Source of the DNA: Glandiceps talaboti
Taxonomy: Eukaryota; Hemichordata; Enteropneusta; Spengelidae
Length of the DNA stretch: 64,000 nucleotides
Assembly (NCBI RefSeq): GCF_964340395.1
Contig: NC_135552.1
Coordinates: forward strand, 6,321,994 to 6,385,993
Direction: 5' to 3'
Positions 12,060-23,130 of this stretch are shown here, piece after piece (position 1 is the first letter of the stretch; each line of letters starts with the position of its first letter). The notes beneath the pieces are model-generated. The model had not been told where the DNA came from. It worked only from the letters and a program-made list of their open reading frames with translations, and made no database searches. The position numbers and the translations under genes are program-made.

Positions 12060-12997
12060 CAGGGCCGTAGCCTGACCAAATTGCCAAGGGGGGCAGAACT
12101 TTGACTTGGTGCAATCATACACATTTGTCTTGGTGAAATCATATATGGTACAATGATGCATTGGAAGGAGACAACTCCAAAGGTGAAAAAAAATTGAAAA
12201 TAAGACAGTGTAGGAGGCCATTTAGAGGCATAAAATATCAAACCATAGACATAATAAAATACCAGAATTTAAACAATTATGCTATGTATTACATATTATC
12301 TGGAAGTGTATTTTGTTGTAGCAAAGCTGAAAGATATTATGCGGATGTACACATAGTAAATGACTTCTGAAGTTTAAGTTCGTACCTAGTTTAATAGTTT
12401 TTCGGGGCCACCAAATATTCCAAAAAGAGATCTGCCGTTTTATCAGTATGAAATGTTTTATTAATATAAGGAACAAGATGTAAATGAGATCGAGCGCATC
12501 TTCGGAGTCACGAGTCACTGCATGCAACATAGCAGGCAACCTCACGTCGAACGACCTTTTCCGTCTTTTTTTTTGAGTTTCACTCGCTGACATTATAATT
12601 GCGACTTGCTATCTTCAAATGAAGGAGACTTTCAAGACTACTGTTACTCGCAGAAAATCCACAGTGCATGTGCGCAATTCTTTTGTACTTTCCCGTGCGC
12701 AAAAAAAAATTAAATTGCTGCAAAATGTTACAATTTTTAACTGGACACATTTTAATTCAAAGTTAAACCAGCGTACAATAGCGATGTAAGATACATATTA
12801 CCATGAGTCAGTGTACAGTCACTTAATAGTGAACTATCCATTGAAATCGCGCATGCTAGAAATCGCCACGTAAATAACGATTTTAATAGCATCGCTATGT
12901 ATTCAAAAAGTAGCTTTTTTCTTTATTTTTTCCAAAATCTCAGGGGGGGGGGCAGCTGCCCCCCTTGCCCCCCCCCCCCCCGCAGGCTACGGTACTG
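12060..12997 (+). mobile_element. hAT-like non-autonomous element (most complete copy)
   Basis: The left end CAGGGCCGTAGCCTGACC and right end GGCTACGGTACTG are inverted. Both are followed inward by homopolymeric G/C runs (right end GGGGGGGGGGCAGCTGCCCC). No transposase frame is present. Flanks are AT-rich (tcatatat / tatataac) without a clean 8-bp duplication. The interior word GGAAGGAGACAACTCCAAAG is shared with the copies at 1,862, 16,277, 33,648 and 38,440. Confidence 0.6.
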
Positions 12998-15900
12998 TAT
13001 ATAACTAGGATTCATAGTGATGACTTATCAATGTTTTGAGAATAGTCAGTAGGGCATGGTAACACCTGGTTTGCATTAATTATTTGGCCATACACATGCG
13101 TTATGTAAATTTGAACTTTAATGACAATAATTAATTAAAGATAAATGACACTAGAAACTGGCAGCAGGTACTTCACTTCGGGGCAAGTCAATGAACGAGG
13201 CTAGAGGCGAAGTGCTTGCCATGGTTCTAGTGTAGACTTGGCTTCAACATAAACTATGTGTAGTTTGAGCTAATTCCCTAAAATTCAAGTAGTGATCCCG
13301 GTACAGAAGTTGGATCGGTACATAAGACGTGAGATGTGAGAGTGATTCGAGTGTAGTCACTTGATCTGTCAGCTGAGTGCGAAGATCAAAAAGTAACACT
13401 AGCATACAATGTTATAGCGTGTAATAAACGAATTAAATTACCAATGAAATAAAAATAATAATATTAGTTTCTGTAGCTCATATACCTGCAAAGTATATCC
13501 GTATATAATCACGCTATTCATGTTCTCTCAGACCGTTTTACATGTGGCTTGAGGTTCAGTTAATAGGTCCCCACCACTGTCTATGGTTGAATGCAGTTTG
13601 AAAGTACACATCTGACTGTCACTAAATTAAGAGACAACAACTTGACCAATACTTTTATGTTTATCGATTCAGAATCTTAGTACACTTTGGGTGAGACAAC
13701 GTAAATGTACATTGCGAGGAAAATAAAAATATTCTTTTGTGATCTGAAGTCGAGTAGGGCACATTTTGATCACAGATGTCTGAATTTTGACCTTTTTTGT
13801 TTTAAGGGGTGACAGTTTTTGTTTGAAATATTTACGTGAATTGTGAACTGTATTGGTGAAGTACATTTGCTAACAGATATAGAGCATCAGTAATTATCAT
13901 TAGTTTACGCACATTCGCTTTAGCTTGAGTGTAACGCACTTTAACGCCCACTTATCGAAAAGGGGGCGGGGGGGGGGTCTTTATACATCCCAAGCAGGTA
14001 CTACACAGCACATTAATCTGAAAGACAGGGTTAGTGTTGAAAGCCCATGGTATAAATCATTCATTATTATTGAAATCCAAGTCAGCTTTTGACAATTTTG
14101 TCTGGTGACATCCGGATAGAATCAGCCATTACCGTCTCCATCTTGAAAGTGGCGCCCACTTTACGTAGTTGTCTCAAAGAGTCCCCACAGTACATTGCTC
14201 ACAACAAAGATGGCGCTATTTGCGAAGTGGCGTATGCCCATAGCACTACTGAACCTTTTCAGTTCAGTTGTGCTAAAAATAAAGAAAATATAATTTAAAG
14301 CGATAAATATTTTTTTTTAAATCCTACAAATAATATTTAAAAAATGGACATATAATATAAAACGTACAACTAAAATAAAAAATTTGGAAAATAAAATTCC
14401 AATTTAAAATGACTGCTTTTTGTTCTACTCGGCTTGCCATAGCCAACAACCAAATTATTAAGTAGAAACATGTTTGAACTATATGCAGAGTTGACGTGCT
14501 AACTGAACTGATAACAACGTGTCATGTATCTGAACACGGGTTTTACTTCTCTAAACTTCAAGTTTGGTGCACGTTCTATATGGAACGAATTGAAACAATT
14601 GAGCACGTACAGGTACACCAAGTCTATCCGAATTGTTTAACCCAGAAAGACGTCACCTCCTCAAGATCCCCCTCATTAGCTTATTGACGAATGATCGAAA
14701 TGCTCAGAGACCAGGATTTATTAATGTTTTTATTTATGACCCAGACCTGTCAAATGTTGTTCTCCTTGACAGCTCTTTGACAGAGTTTTTTAAAAAAAAA
14801 GTAAATCATTGTCTATAACCTTGCAGTTGTACAAACAAGTCATCAGTTGGGATATTGCTAGCCAACATGATATCTCGGCCGTGGTTGTCCTCACCAACTG
14901 TGCATATGTTTGAAAGTCGTTTATGCTTATGAATTTTCAACCTACAGTTTCAGGTAAGTCTCGTTTCATTGTTTAATGCTATTCTCCTCTTTCCGTGGAT
15001 ACTACGGAATCACGTGTGACGTTATTTAAAGCCAATGTGGCCAGGATAGAAAGACTAAGCAAAGCAGTGTACAGGTGCAAATTTTAACTGTAACTCAGAC
15101 CACAGGCTACAGGCCTACAGGCTCCACAAAAATCACGCTCCCTGAAATGAACCCAAGAATTTTTGTAGAGTGATATTGTCTCCCTGTAAACTGCTTTATG
15201 GTTTTATGCAATACATAATATCTGTTCCTTTTCCCTCTAACTCTGTGTTCAGGTAAGACACAGGTTTCAAGTTCATGAGTATGCAGGAATACTAGTAACA
15301 ATGTCTGCTGCATGCCTTCCAGGGGCGGTTTGCTTTAGCAATCCTGCAATTCAGAACTTACAATACATACCTGTAAAAAGACATTTTGAATGTTTTGCCA
15401 AATAGTAAAATGTATTGAAATACCTTGCAGCCTGAATATTGGGGCATGTTAAAATGGTGGAATGTAAACGATGGATTTATGATAGTTTAACAAAAATAAT
15501 CTAGGCTTCTTGTGTGCTACGTCAATGTAAGTTGACATCAACAATCAATTATGTTCTGACTCTTTTCAAGGGTCAATTTGACATAGCCTAAGTAAGCGTA
15601 GGACAGGTGTCACAAGGTACAATTCGTGTTGGTAAAATTTGATTCTCACCTATAGAACAACATACAAATGTGTCCGTCTACGGAGAGAGCACTGACAAGA
15701 CTGTCAGCTACGTTCATACTGAACCAACGCCCTACACACATAGTCACTCGACCTTCAAGCTTCTATTTAATGTTATATTTAGGCGAAACGTTGAGACATT
15801 AAAATACTGCTATATACTACGTTATACTCCTTTCCAACTCTTCCCTTTTGTTTCAACTGTGCTCTTAATTTCATTTAGCGGACACGTTTTCAGTTAATCA

Positions 15901-16276
15901 GACACTTTTACACACAAAAAAGTGTCCACATACCGTTAATCCATGAAAGGAACTGTCCACTAACATAACACTTTAAACCCATGAAAGAAACTGTCCGCAG
16001 CTTGTTCATCATTGCTATAGCTGTCCACACCCCTCGAAACACTGCTCGATTTGGGACCATCATTTTGTTACAGAACAAGTCCTTGCCAGGTTCGTGGATT
16101 TCATACTAAACTTTTGAGGTGTTCAGCCTATTCTAAAAGCCTCGGGTAAAATATCACGTGTTTCTGTGATAGCGCAAGTCCACTCACCAGGAGATATAGA
16201 CCTTGTTTCCGGTCAGAATGGAGCGACGACGCGATTTATTTTTATTCTCAACAAACCTGTCACGCAATCTACTATT

Positions 16277-17200
16277 CAGGGCCGTAGCCTGACCAAATTG
16301 CCAGGGGGACAGAACATTGTCTTGGTTCAATCATGCATTTCAAATTTAGAAAGGTGGCTAATTTACATAAATGTGCATACCATATACATAATATCTATTT
16401 TACCATACGCAATTAAATATCATATGTAAGGCCAGAAAAAATAAAAAATGCTGGTCAACTGGCACCCTAAACCAGCACATTGTGTAGGTATTGACAAGGA
16501 TTAAACAAGCCATGTATAATGATAGCAAAATATTTCAGGTCGAGTTTAGATAGAACTTATTCAGTCATCTTGATACTATATCATGCAATTTGTCTGCATA
16601 GCTACAGTTAGGAAATGTACACAATTTACGATTAAATAAATGTTGTAGCTCCTCTCATCTTCTCTTCTCAAAAAATGTTAAACCCAGCCAAATGAAACCC
16701 AAGCACTATTTTAGCCACCCCTTCTGTCACCTACACTAAAGTGGAGATATAAAATTATATGGTACAGAGATGCATTGAAATAATAGTGATAGCCAACTAC
16801 AATAATACTCCGAACGAGATTACTTTACACAGGATGTGGATTTCACATGCTTAATGAGATGTCTCTAATTGGCTCTATCTAACCTATAGGGGAGATACTT
16901 AGCCAGCCACCATCCATCTTGTTTTGGGAGAAAGACAATTATCACCTTGATTGCTACTGATTGGAAGGAGACAACTCCAAAGGTGAAAACAAATTGAAAA
17001 CAAGACAGTGTAGGAGGTCATTTAGAGGCATAAAATATCCAACCATAGACATAATTTAAAGTCTTACAATTAATACTTGAATCTAAAATAAATCATACGT
17101 ATTTCCGACACACTGGCCACTGGCACAGAGTAGTAAGCCTCTTTTAAATATATAAACATCATAACATCATATGCAGTTTTGTTTCATGAATTTAAAAAAG
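16277..17200 (+). mobile_element. hAT-like element, second copy in unit B
   Basis: The left terminus CAGGGCCGTAGCCTGACCAA is at 16,277, at the same place in the duplicated unit as 1,862 (A) and 38,440 (C). The body contains GGAAGGAGACAACTCCAAAG near 16,961. The right end is not seen and the limit given is approximate. Confidence 0.4.
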
Positions 17201-18921
17201 GTCCTTATTTAGTGTGTCCATTTTGAAATGTATGGATGCAACAAATTCATTCAGGCTTTATATGTTTAGAAATAACGCTATATGAACAATTTGGTTTCTT
17301 TATATGTTGAAATGAACACTATTTCTTTCAAAATCAACAATTGATAATGATGACATCATGTACTCACGCACGCCTACCCTGGACATTACCCAAACATTCC
17401 TACACCAAATCAATGGTAAATCCATTAAACTCATAGCAGCAGTAGTAAGAGTGGCTCAGTATCAACTGCTTGACCGTCTTGCAAATATTCTCTGAGATCC
17501 GGGGATGGTACTATCATACACTGCACAGGGTAAAATTATTCCAAAGGGACTTTGATAACATCTTGACTATGAAAGGTAGAGGGAAAGCCTGAGAAGGGAA
17601 TATGTACACCTCTCTATTCACAGACACTTTCAGACAATAATTTCCAAGCTTTACAAGACAGCACCAACATGTAAAATGCAAATACATATGGTTGAAATTT
17701 TTTTGAAAACATAAATTTGATAGCATCTTAACAGTAAGAGGTAGGGAAATATCTGGATACTGGGATATGTCCACCGCTTATTGGGGGAGGGGGTGTTCTA
17801 GGGGGTGACCCCCTAGAAGCTTTGGAAGTGTTTTACTCTTAAATCCAAGTTTGGTTAATCTTATTGTTGGTTTAATGCATGAGTGACCTCCGGGCCGAGT
17901 CATTCCTAAGGGTTTTCCCCCTAGCAGATCTGGAGTTTTTCTGTTTGAATTTCCCATGTCACATAAAAGTGGGCCCGTAACATTGGTATAGGGGCACTAA
18001 TATTGCATGTATAGTAAAGTCACTGGTATGTTAGAGAACTTTGGGTGGTCATACCTAGTGTATAATAAAAACTTGAATCTGATACATGTAGTGTCCGACA
18101 TAGAAAGTATATTCATCCCTTCTGCGACGTTCATACTGAAGAGACTAAAACAATTTAGATTATAAGTTCTTCTATAAACTATGGAGAATACCGTTACGAA
18201 ACCTTCAAGTTCACTTTTGCCCAAAAGTGCAAGATAAGCAAAGCTCTGATTGTGAACCAGCCAAACATTAACATGACATGTTTTCTAACTAGTGTGGTAG
18301 CTAGGTAATACATGTATATGTATAATTCTATGCGTAATTATGTTTGAACCCTTACATGAAGTAATATTAAATCAATTACGAAAGAAACAGACAAGAACAA
18401 CTACATATATGTACCATAGACCAAAAGACTGGTCCCTGACATGTGTTTGAAAATGTTTGTGATAATTTGACAAGTGCCCTGGCTGGAGAGATACTAGCTG
18501 GTTGAACAGTACACTCGAACTTGTGCATCATAACCCTGCCAAGAATTTGTTTTCCTAGCTAGCAGCAATGGTCTGTCTTTTTTTCCATCATCCACTTATA
18601 TCCGGATTTTCTTTTTCAAGCAACTCCATTTGGCATCAACCCCCCCCCCCCAGGATATCAAATGGTCCACCCCTAAGTCCATTACTCTGATTTCTTGGAC
18701 CATTCTATTTTCAGTGAAGTTGTTGCATACCGCTTAAATCTGTCCAAATCTAGAATATTCATCGTAAATACAAATTATACCTAATGTAGATTTTGATAAA
18801 AATACTAACAAAAAGATCACATTTCCTCTAGGGGCAATAATGAAGACGAACCGGCGTTTTTGCATGGTGTTTTGCACATCAGTTATATTGGTATTGATAA
18901 CCTATAATCTAGGTAAGCAGT

Positions 18922-19101
18922 CAATCTGATTAAAATCTGATGTAGTGAAAGCGACTAGATGTTTTTATTTACCTCTATTTCAAACGTTTTGTGTCGTTTG
19001 CTTTGATCACCCAGAACAAAACAAACAACACAAAAGGTTGGAAATAAAGGTAAATAAAAGACATCTAGCCGCTTTCACCACATCAGAATTTAATCAGATT
19101 C
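18922..19101. mobile_element. Hairpin MITE in intron 1, unit B
   Basis: Same element and position as in copies A and C. The left arm is TCAATCTGATTAAAATCTGA and the right arm ends AGAATTTAATCAGATT. The loop is shorter than in A. Confidence 0.65.
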
Positions 19102-19549
19102 ATAAGTAATACAAAGTAAGCCTATCAAACAAAAGACACATTGCGTATTTACAAGTATTTTTTTCTCAGCGAATAAACAATGTGAACAAAACAGACCGAG
19201 TCAATGTTTGTAGCTTAATTGCTAAGAAACGAATGCAATGTACAACATTAATCAATTTTAAGTAGGAATACTCAGTTGAGAGTATTCTAGAAGCGGACCA
19301 GGAAGGAAGTGATTTGTAAATAAAATAGGTAAATAAGTAAATACAACGTCACAGCTAGTTTGTGCATTCACCCGTCGCTACCTCATATATTGAAACATCG
19401 CCTTACATAAACCATGTATTTCAACTTTTTATCGAGATACTATCATGTAGAGTGATAAGGTGCTTGAAAGGCACTATTGCATCATGTTTGAATTTGCTAG
19501 AAACTACGGAAGCGTATTAGTGCCAAGTTGTAAGGAAAAAAATAAAATT

Positions 19550-19790
19550 TAAAATCTCGTAATTACGAGATTTCAATTCTCGTAATTACGACTTTTTTCT
19601 CGTAATTACGACTTTTTTCTCGTAATTACGAGTTTTCAATTCTCGTAATTACGACTTTTCGATTCTCGTAATTACGACTTTTCAATTCTCGTAATTACGA
19701 CTTTTCGATTCTCGTAATTACGACTTTTTGAATCTCGTAATTACGAGAATCGTAAAGACATTTCTATTCTCGTAATTACGTCACAATTCT
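19550..19790. repeat. Tandem 20-21-bp palindromic satellite
   Basis: About ten head-to-tail units of the form TCTCGTAATTACGACTTTT(T/C), with each CGTAATTACG self-complementary. A shorter inverted set sits at 20,880-20,970. It is part of the 1,522-bp element. Confidence 0.85.
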
Positions 19791-20264
19791 CCGGTAAGTT
19801 GATATCTAACTGGAAAAATCACACTGCCATTTTAAGTTCATGTTATAAGCAACAGCTGAGTTCTCAACAACACCTGATCATCGGGTAGTAAGTACATTTA
19901 AGGTGAACTGAACACTCTAATGTAAGTCGAGTGAAATTACATAACACCTATAGGTTAAAAAAAGAAATGGCAATGAAATAACGTGTTCACATATGTACAC
20001 ACATATACTGGATGCAACAAGAAGTTAGTAGGTTCACTGCAATGTTTAAACAGGCAATCTGTCAATGAACTCAGCCAAATAATAAACACAAAACAAGAAT
20101 TCCAGAAGAACAACAAGAATTCTTCATCATGAGCAAAGAATTTGTTCAAATAATGGAGTCCAATATTAAACATATAGATATTCTTCTGAAATTCGGACAC
20201 AACTCCAACTTATATCCAATGATGAAGATGTAGGGAAACTGTCCAATACAAGACAGGATTACGA

Positions 20265-20298
20265 CTGATGAAGGACCTAACGGCCGGTCCGAAACGTC
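20265..20298 (+). ncRNA. Hammerhead-ribozyme-like core
   Basis: The core reads CTGATGA (20,265-20,271), then a 5-bp stem II GGACC/GGTCC (20,273-20,277 with 20,286-20,290) closed by an 8-base loop, then GAAAC and GTC (20,291-20,298). These are the conserved hammerhead boxes in the right order. The ACGT after GAA could form the very short palindromic helix III described for dimeric hammerheads of Penelope-like elements. Weak points are an unpaired A before stem II and no convincing helix I with the flanks. It may be a decayed or chance copy. Confidence 0.4.
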
Positions 20299-22226
20299 TT
20301 AAAAGAAGGATCAATAAAGTTTCTATCTGGGGACGTCTCGCCAATGCCTTCCTACTAACACCCTGATATACCAGGGTCAATAACCTCGACAAACCGGTCA
20401 CTTGGCTAACTGACCCTCAAACCAATATTATTATACCATACCAAATACATATATTCAAGTATTTATCAACCGTGGAAAAGGTCTCCACACATTTTCAAAC
20501 TTGATCGAACGACCTACGGTGCCACGTTATTGAATTTTAAATTTCAAAACCGTATAAATCTGATTTACCTTAATGAAGAAAATTCTAAACTAAAGTTGTG
20601 AATTTTACCAAATATCAGATGGTAAATACTATTTTCTTCAATTTCAAATCCATTATTGATTCATTTTGCCGACATGTAATGAAAGAATATTCTTCTCTGT
20701 TTTAATGCACTCGAGTTTTTTTTAAAGAAACGAAAAACGCAATCAAATCATACAAACCGGTTACCGTGTCAAACACTCTATAGTACATCTGCTTAGTACA
20801 TCAAAATCATAAGATTCGTGTCTGAACAATTCAAAAATTGAAAAATAACAAACAATAAAAAATCATAATTTCATAATTACGACAATCAAAAAGTCGTAAT
20901 TACGAGAATCGTAAAGTCGTAAATACGAGAATGGAAAAGTCGTAATTACGAGAATTGAAATCTCGTAATTACGAGATTTTAAATTTTATTTTTTTCCTTA
21001 CAACTTGGCACTAATACGCTTCCGTAAGAAACCAATAATTAAGTTAAAATATGTTAATTGTTAGACATTTCATTAATTTGAAATTCTGGTAAAAATGAAG
21101 AAAGCAAATCAAATTTCAAACATTTACCAGCCATAATATGTGCAATTTTACAAATTGTCTATAAAGTATGCTAACGTATTAATAACAAGCTGCAGTTTTG
21201 CAGAAATCGAGACAAATTCTTTATTCTTTACCCTGACTTATAATTACCTGTGCATATTCAGCCTTCTGAGGTAATTGTTACTAATTCATCATTACCCAAT
21301 TATCCCAAAATAGTATGAATGGTGTTTTTTGCTAAGTTATGGACTTTGGCTATGATGTTTGATATAGCTTTTGTCAGTATAAACAACATTATAACTTGTT
21401 TTATTAAACAAAAATAAACAAAAAGAGACAACGTAGTTGTGGTAACGTACTGTGCAATAGTCAACCAACAATTTTTTTTGAATAATGCCAGTATATATTA
21501 ATTCGATTTTAAAGCTAATTATGTGAAAACAAAATGCAATATACATGTTATTTTTTTGTTTATTCACATAGATGTATTCAAAAGAAGCACCGACAAATAT
21601 GTTATGTGTACCAAAACGTCAAAACCATTACTGAAAGTGGTGGTAAGTTTATTTCATTTAATATGCAGTCAATACATATAAGCATAGTAGTCAAACATAG
21701 TCCATCCGATATGCAAGGAAGTACCTCACTATTTTGTCACATGAGGGCGTCCTTTGTAAGTTAAACCCACACATCTACATCTAGTTGAAGCAATAATCTT
21801 GAGTTTTGTTCAGTTGTACATGGACACAAAACTTGAGAGATGATATGCCACTTTACTTATAAACATTGGCATGATCATGAGCAGCTCATTTAACAACTTT
21901 AACACATTTAACACATCTAACACATTTATTCTGGAATTAGAAAATACCAGATTTAAACTGAATGCCTTCCATAAGGAATTTAGCTCTATATCTGTGATTC
22001 GTCAAGTCCCAATGAAAATTAGTTGTCAAAAATGTTGAAATGCCCGCCACGCCTCCTATTCTCAGCACAGGAAACCGTGCCATCCTCTACTTCACTCGGC
22101 TTTCGTGATCCCCTACATACCCGGGATATGGCATGTGTGTGTTGAACTTCCTTCTGTCCCACCACGAGTTTACACACACAAATTGTCAAGATTTTGTTGA
22201 GTGGCTCACCCTCACTGTACACTAAT

Positions 22227-22229
<3 letters not shown>

Positions 22230-22279
<50 letters not shown>
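22230..22279. repeat. (AAT)n microsatellite
   Basis: Uninterrupted TAA/AAT units in intron 2 of copy B. The matching place in unit C (about 43,040) lacks the expansion. Confidence 0.9.
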
Positions 22280-22280
<1 letters not shown>

Positions 22281-23070
22281 TTTATATAGAGGTCAATGTG
22301 TAGGTCACCATGGTTATTTATACATTGTCGCGAAATTTTCTTCGTAGGCTAGGCGAGGCTTGGTCTATTTTCCATATTTTGACCACACACATGATTTGGG
22401 TATAAATTATAGATTATTACACTTGATAAATATGTTAGAGTGTATTTATATCCTGAGATACAGAGCTAGATAAATGATTATGTACAAGCCTTGCAACAAA
22501 CAGCGGTAGTTTGTTATCGAGAGAAATCGGAAAAGAACCTGAACACGGTAAAAAGGAGATGGTTCGAGGTCAATATAATACTTCCTAAACTTAAAAATCG
22601 AAAATCGAAAATAGACACGATTTCTCTTTATTCATCTGCGCATTAGTGTGTGAAATTTGAAAACGAATAGTTCATATTTGACGAAATTGAAACAATGATA
22701 TATATTTCACCTGTTTGTGAATGCCGCGCTCATTGTAAACCTATTTTAAGGCCAAGAAAAAAAAATGTTTTCTGGTGAGTTTGAATCAAGTTAAATACCC
22801 TGCCTCGGTCTTCTTTTTTCTCGTGTTTGTCAAGCCAATGCAGAGTGCAGATCCAAGGGAAACAGAAAATAAGGTTGGCAAGTAAGAAACCCCTGAAAAC
22901 AGAGTCTTTCTCAGTGTAGAGCTATGTAGACCACGATCGATTAATTACTCAAATTGGTCATTAATATTCATCGGATAATTACCAAAACTTCATCAGTTCT
23001 GGCCATTACCCTACGGAACATGTCTATGAAATTACGTTTGAATTCATGCAGCTGTTTTTTCGGAAATGGT

Positions 23071-23074
23071 GACA

Positions 23075-23105
<31 letters not shown>

Positions 23106-23130
23106 GCGCACACACACACAGACACACAGA
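23071..23130. repeat. (CA)n/(CG)n microsatellite
   Basis: CA repeats interrupted by a CG tract of about 20 bp. The unit C equivalent is at 43,825-43,892, a longer pure CA run. Both are followed by the palindromic word CCTTACGGAAGG. Confidence 0.9.

Larger units (their letters stand above)
19505..21026. mobile_element. 1,522-bp inverted-repeat element, unit B only
   Basis: The termini TACGGAAGCGTATTAGTGCC and their exact reverse complement form inverted repeats that look identical for at least 80 bases. The element is flanked by a 6-bp direct repeat AGAAAC (19,499-19,504 and 21,027-21,032). Units A (about 4,685) and C (about 41,878) show the empty site GCTAGAAACCAATAA. Both arms run into tandem 20-21-bp units built on the palindrome CTCGTAATTACGA (19,550-19,790 and 20,880-20,970). 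The core of about 1.1 kb has no transposase frame but contains a hammerhead-like motif. Confidence 0.85.

Noticed and set aside
14089-14298. 69-codon frame also present at 35,581-35,790
   Set aside because: It is conserved only because B and C are duplicates; no motif, and substitutions are not biased to silent sites by eye.
19550-19790. CRISPR-like array of regular 20-bp repeats
   Set aside because: There are no unique spacers of even length; the units are contiguous palindromic satellite inside a mobile element in an animal genome.
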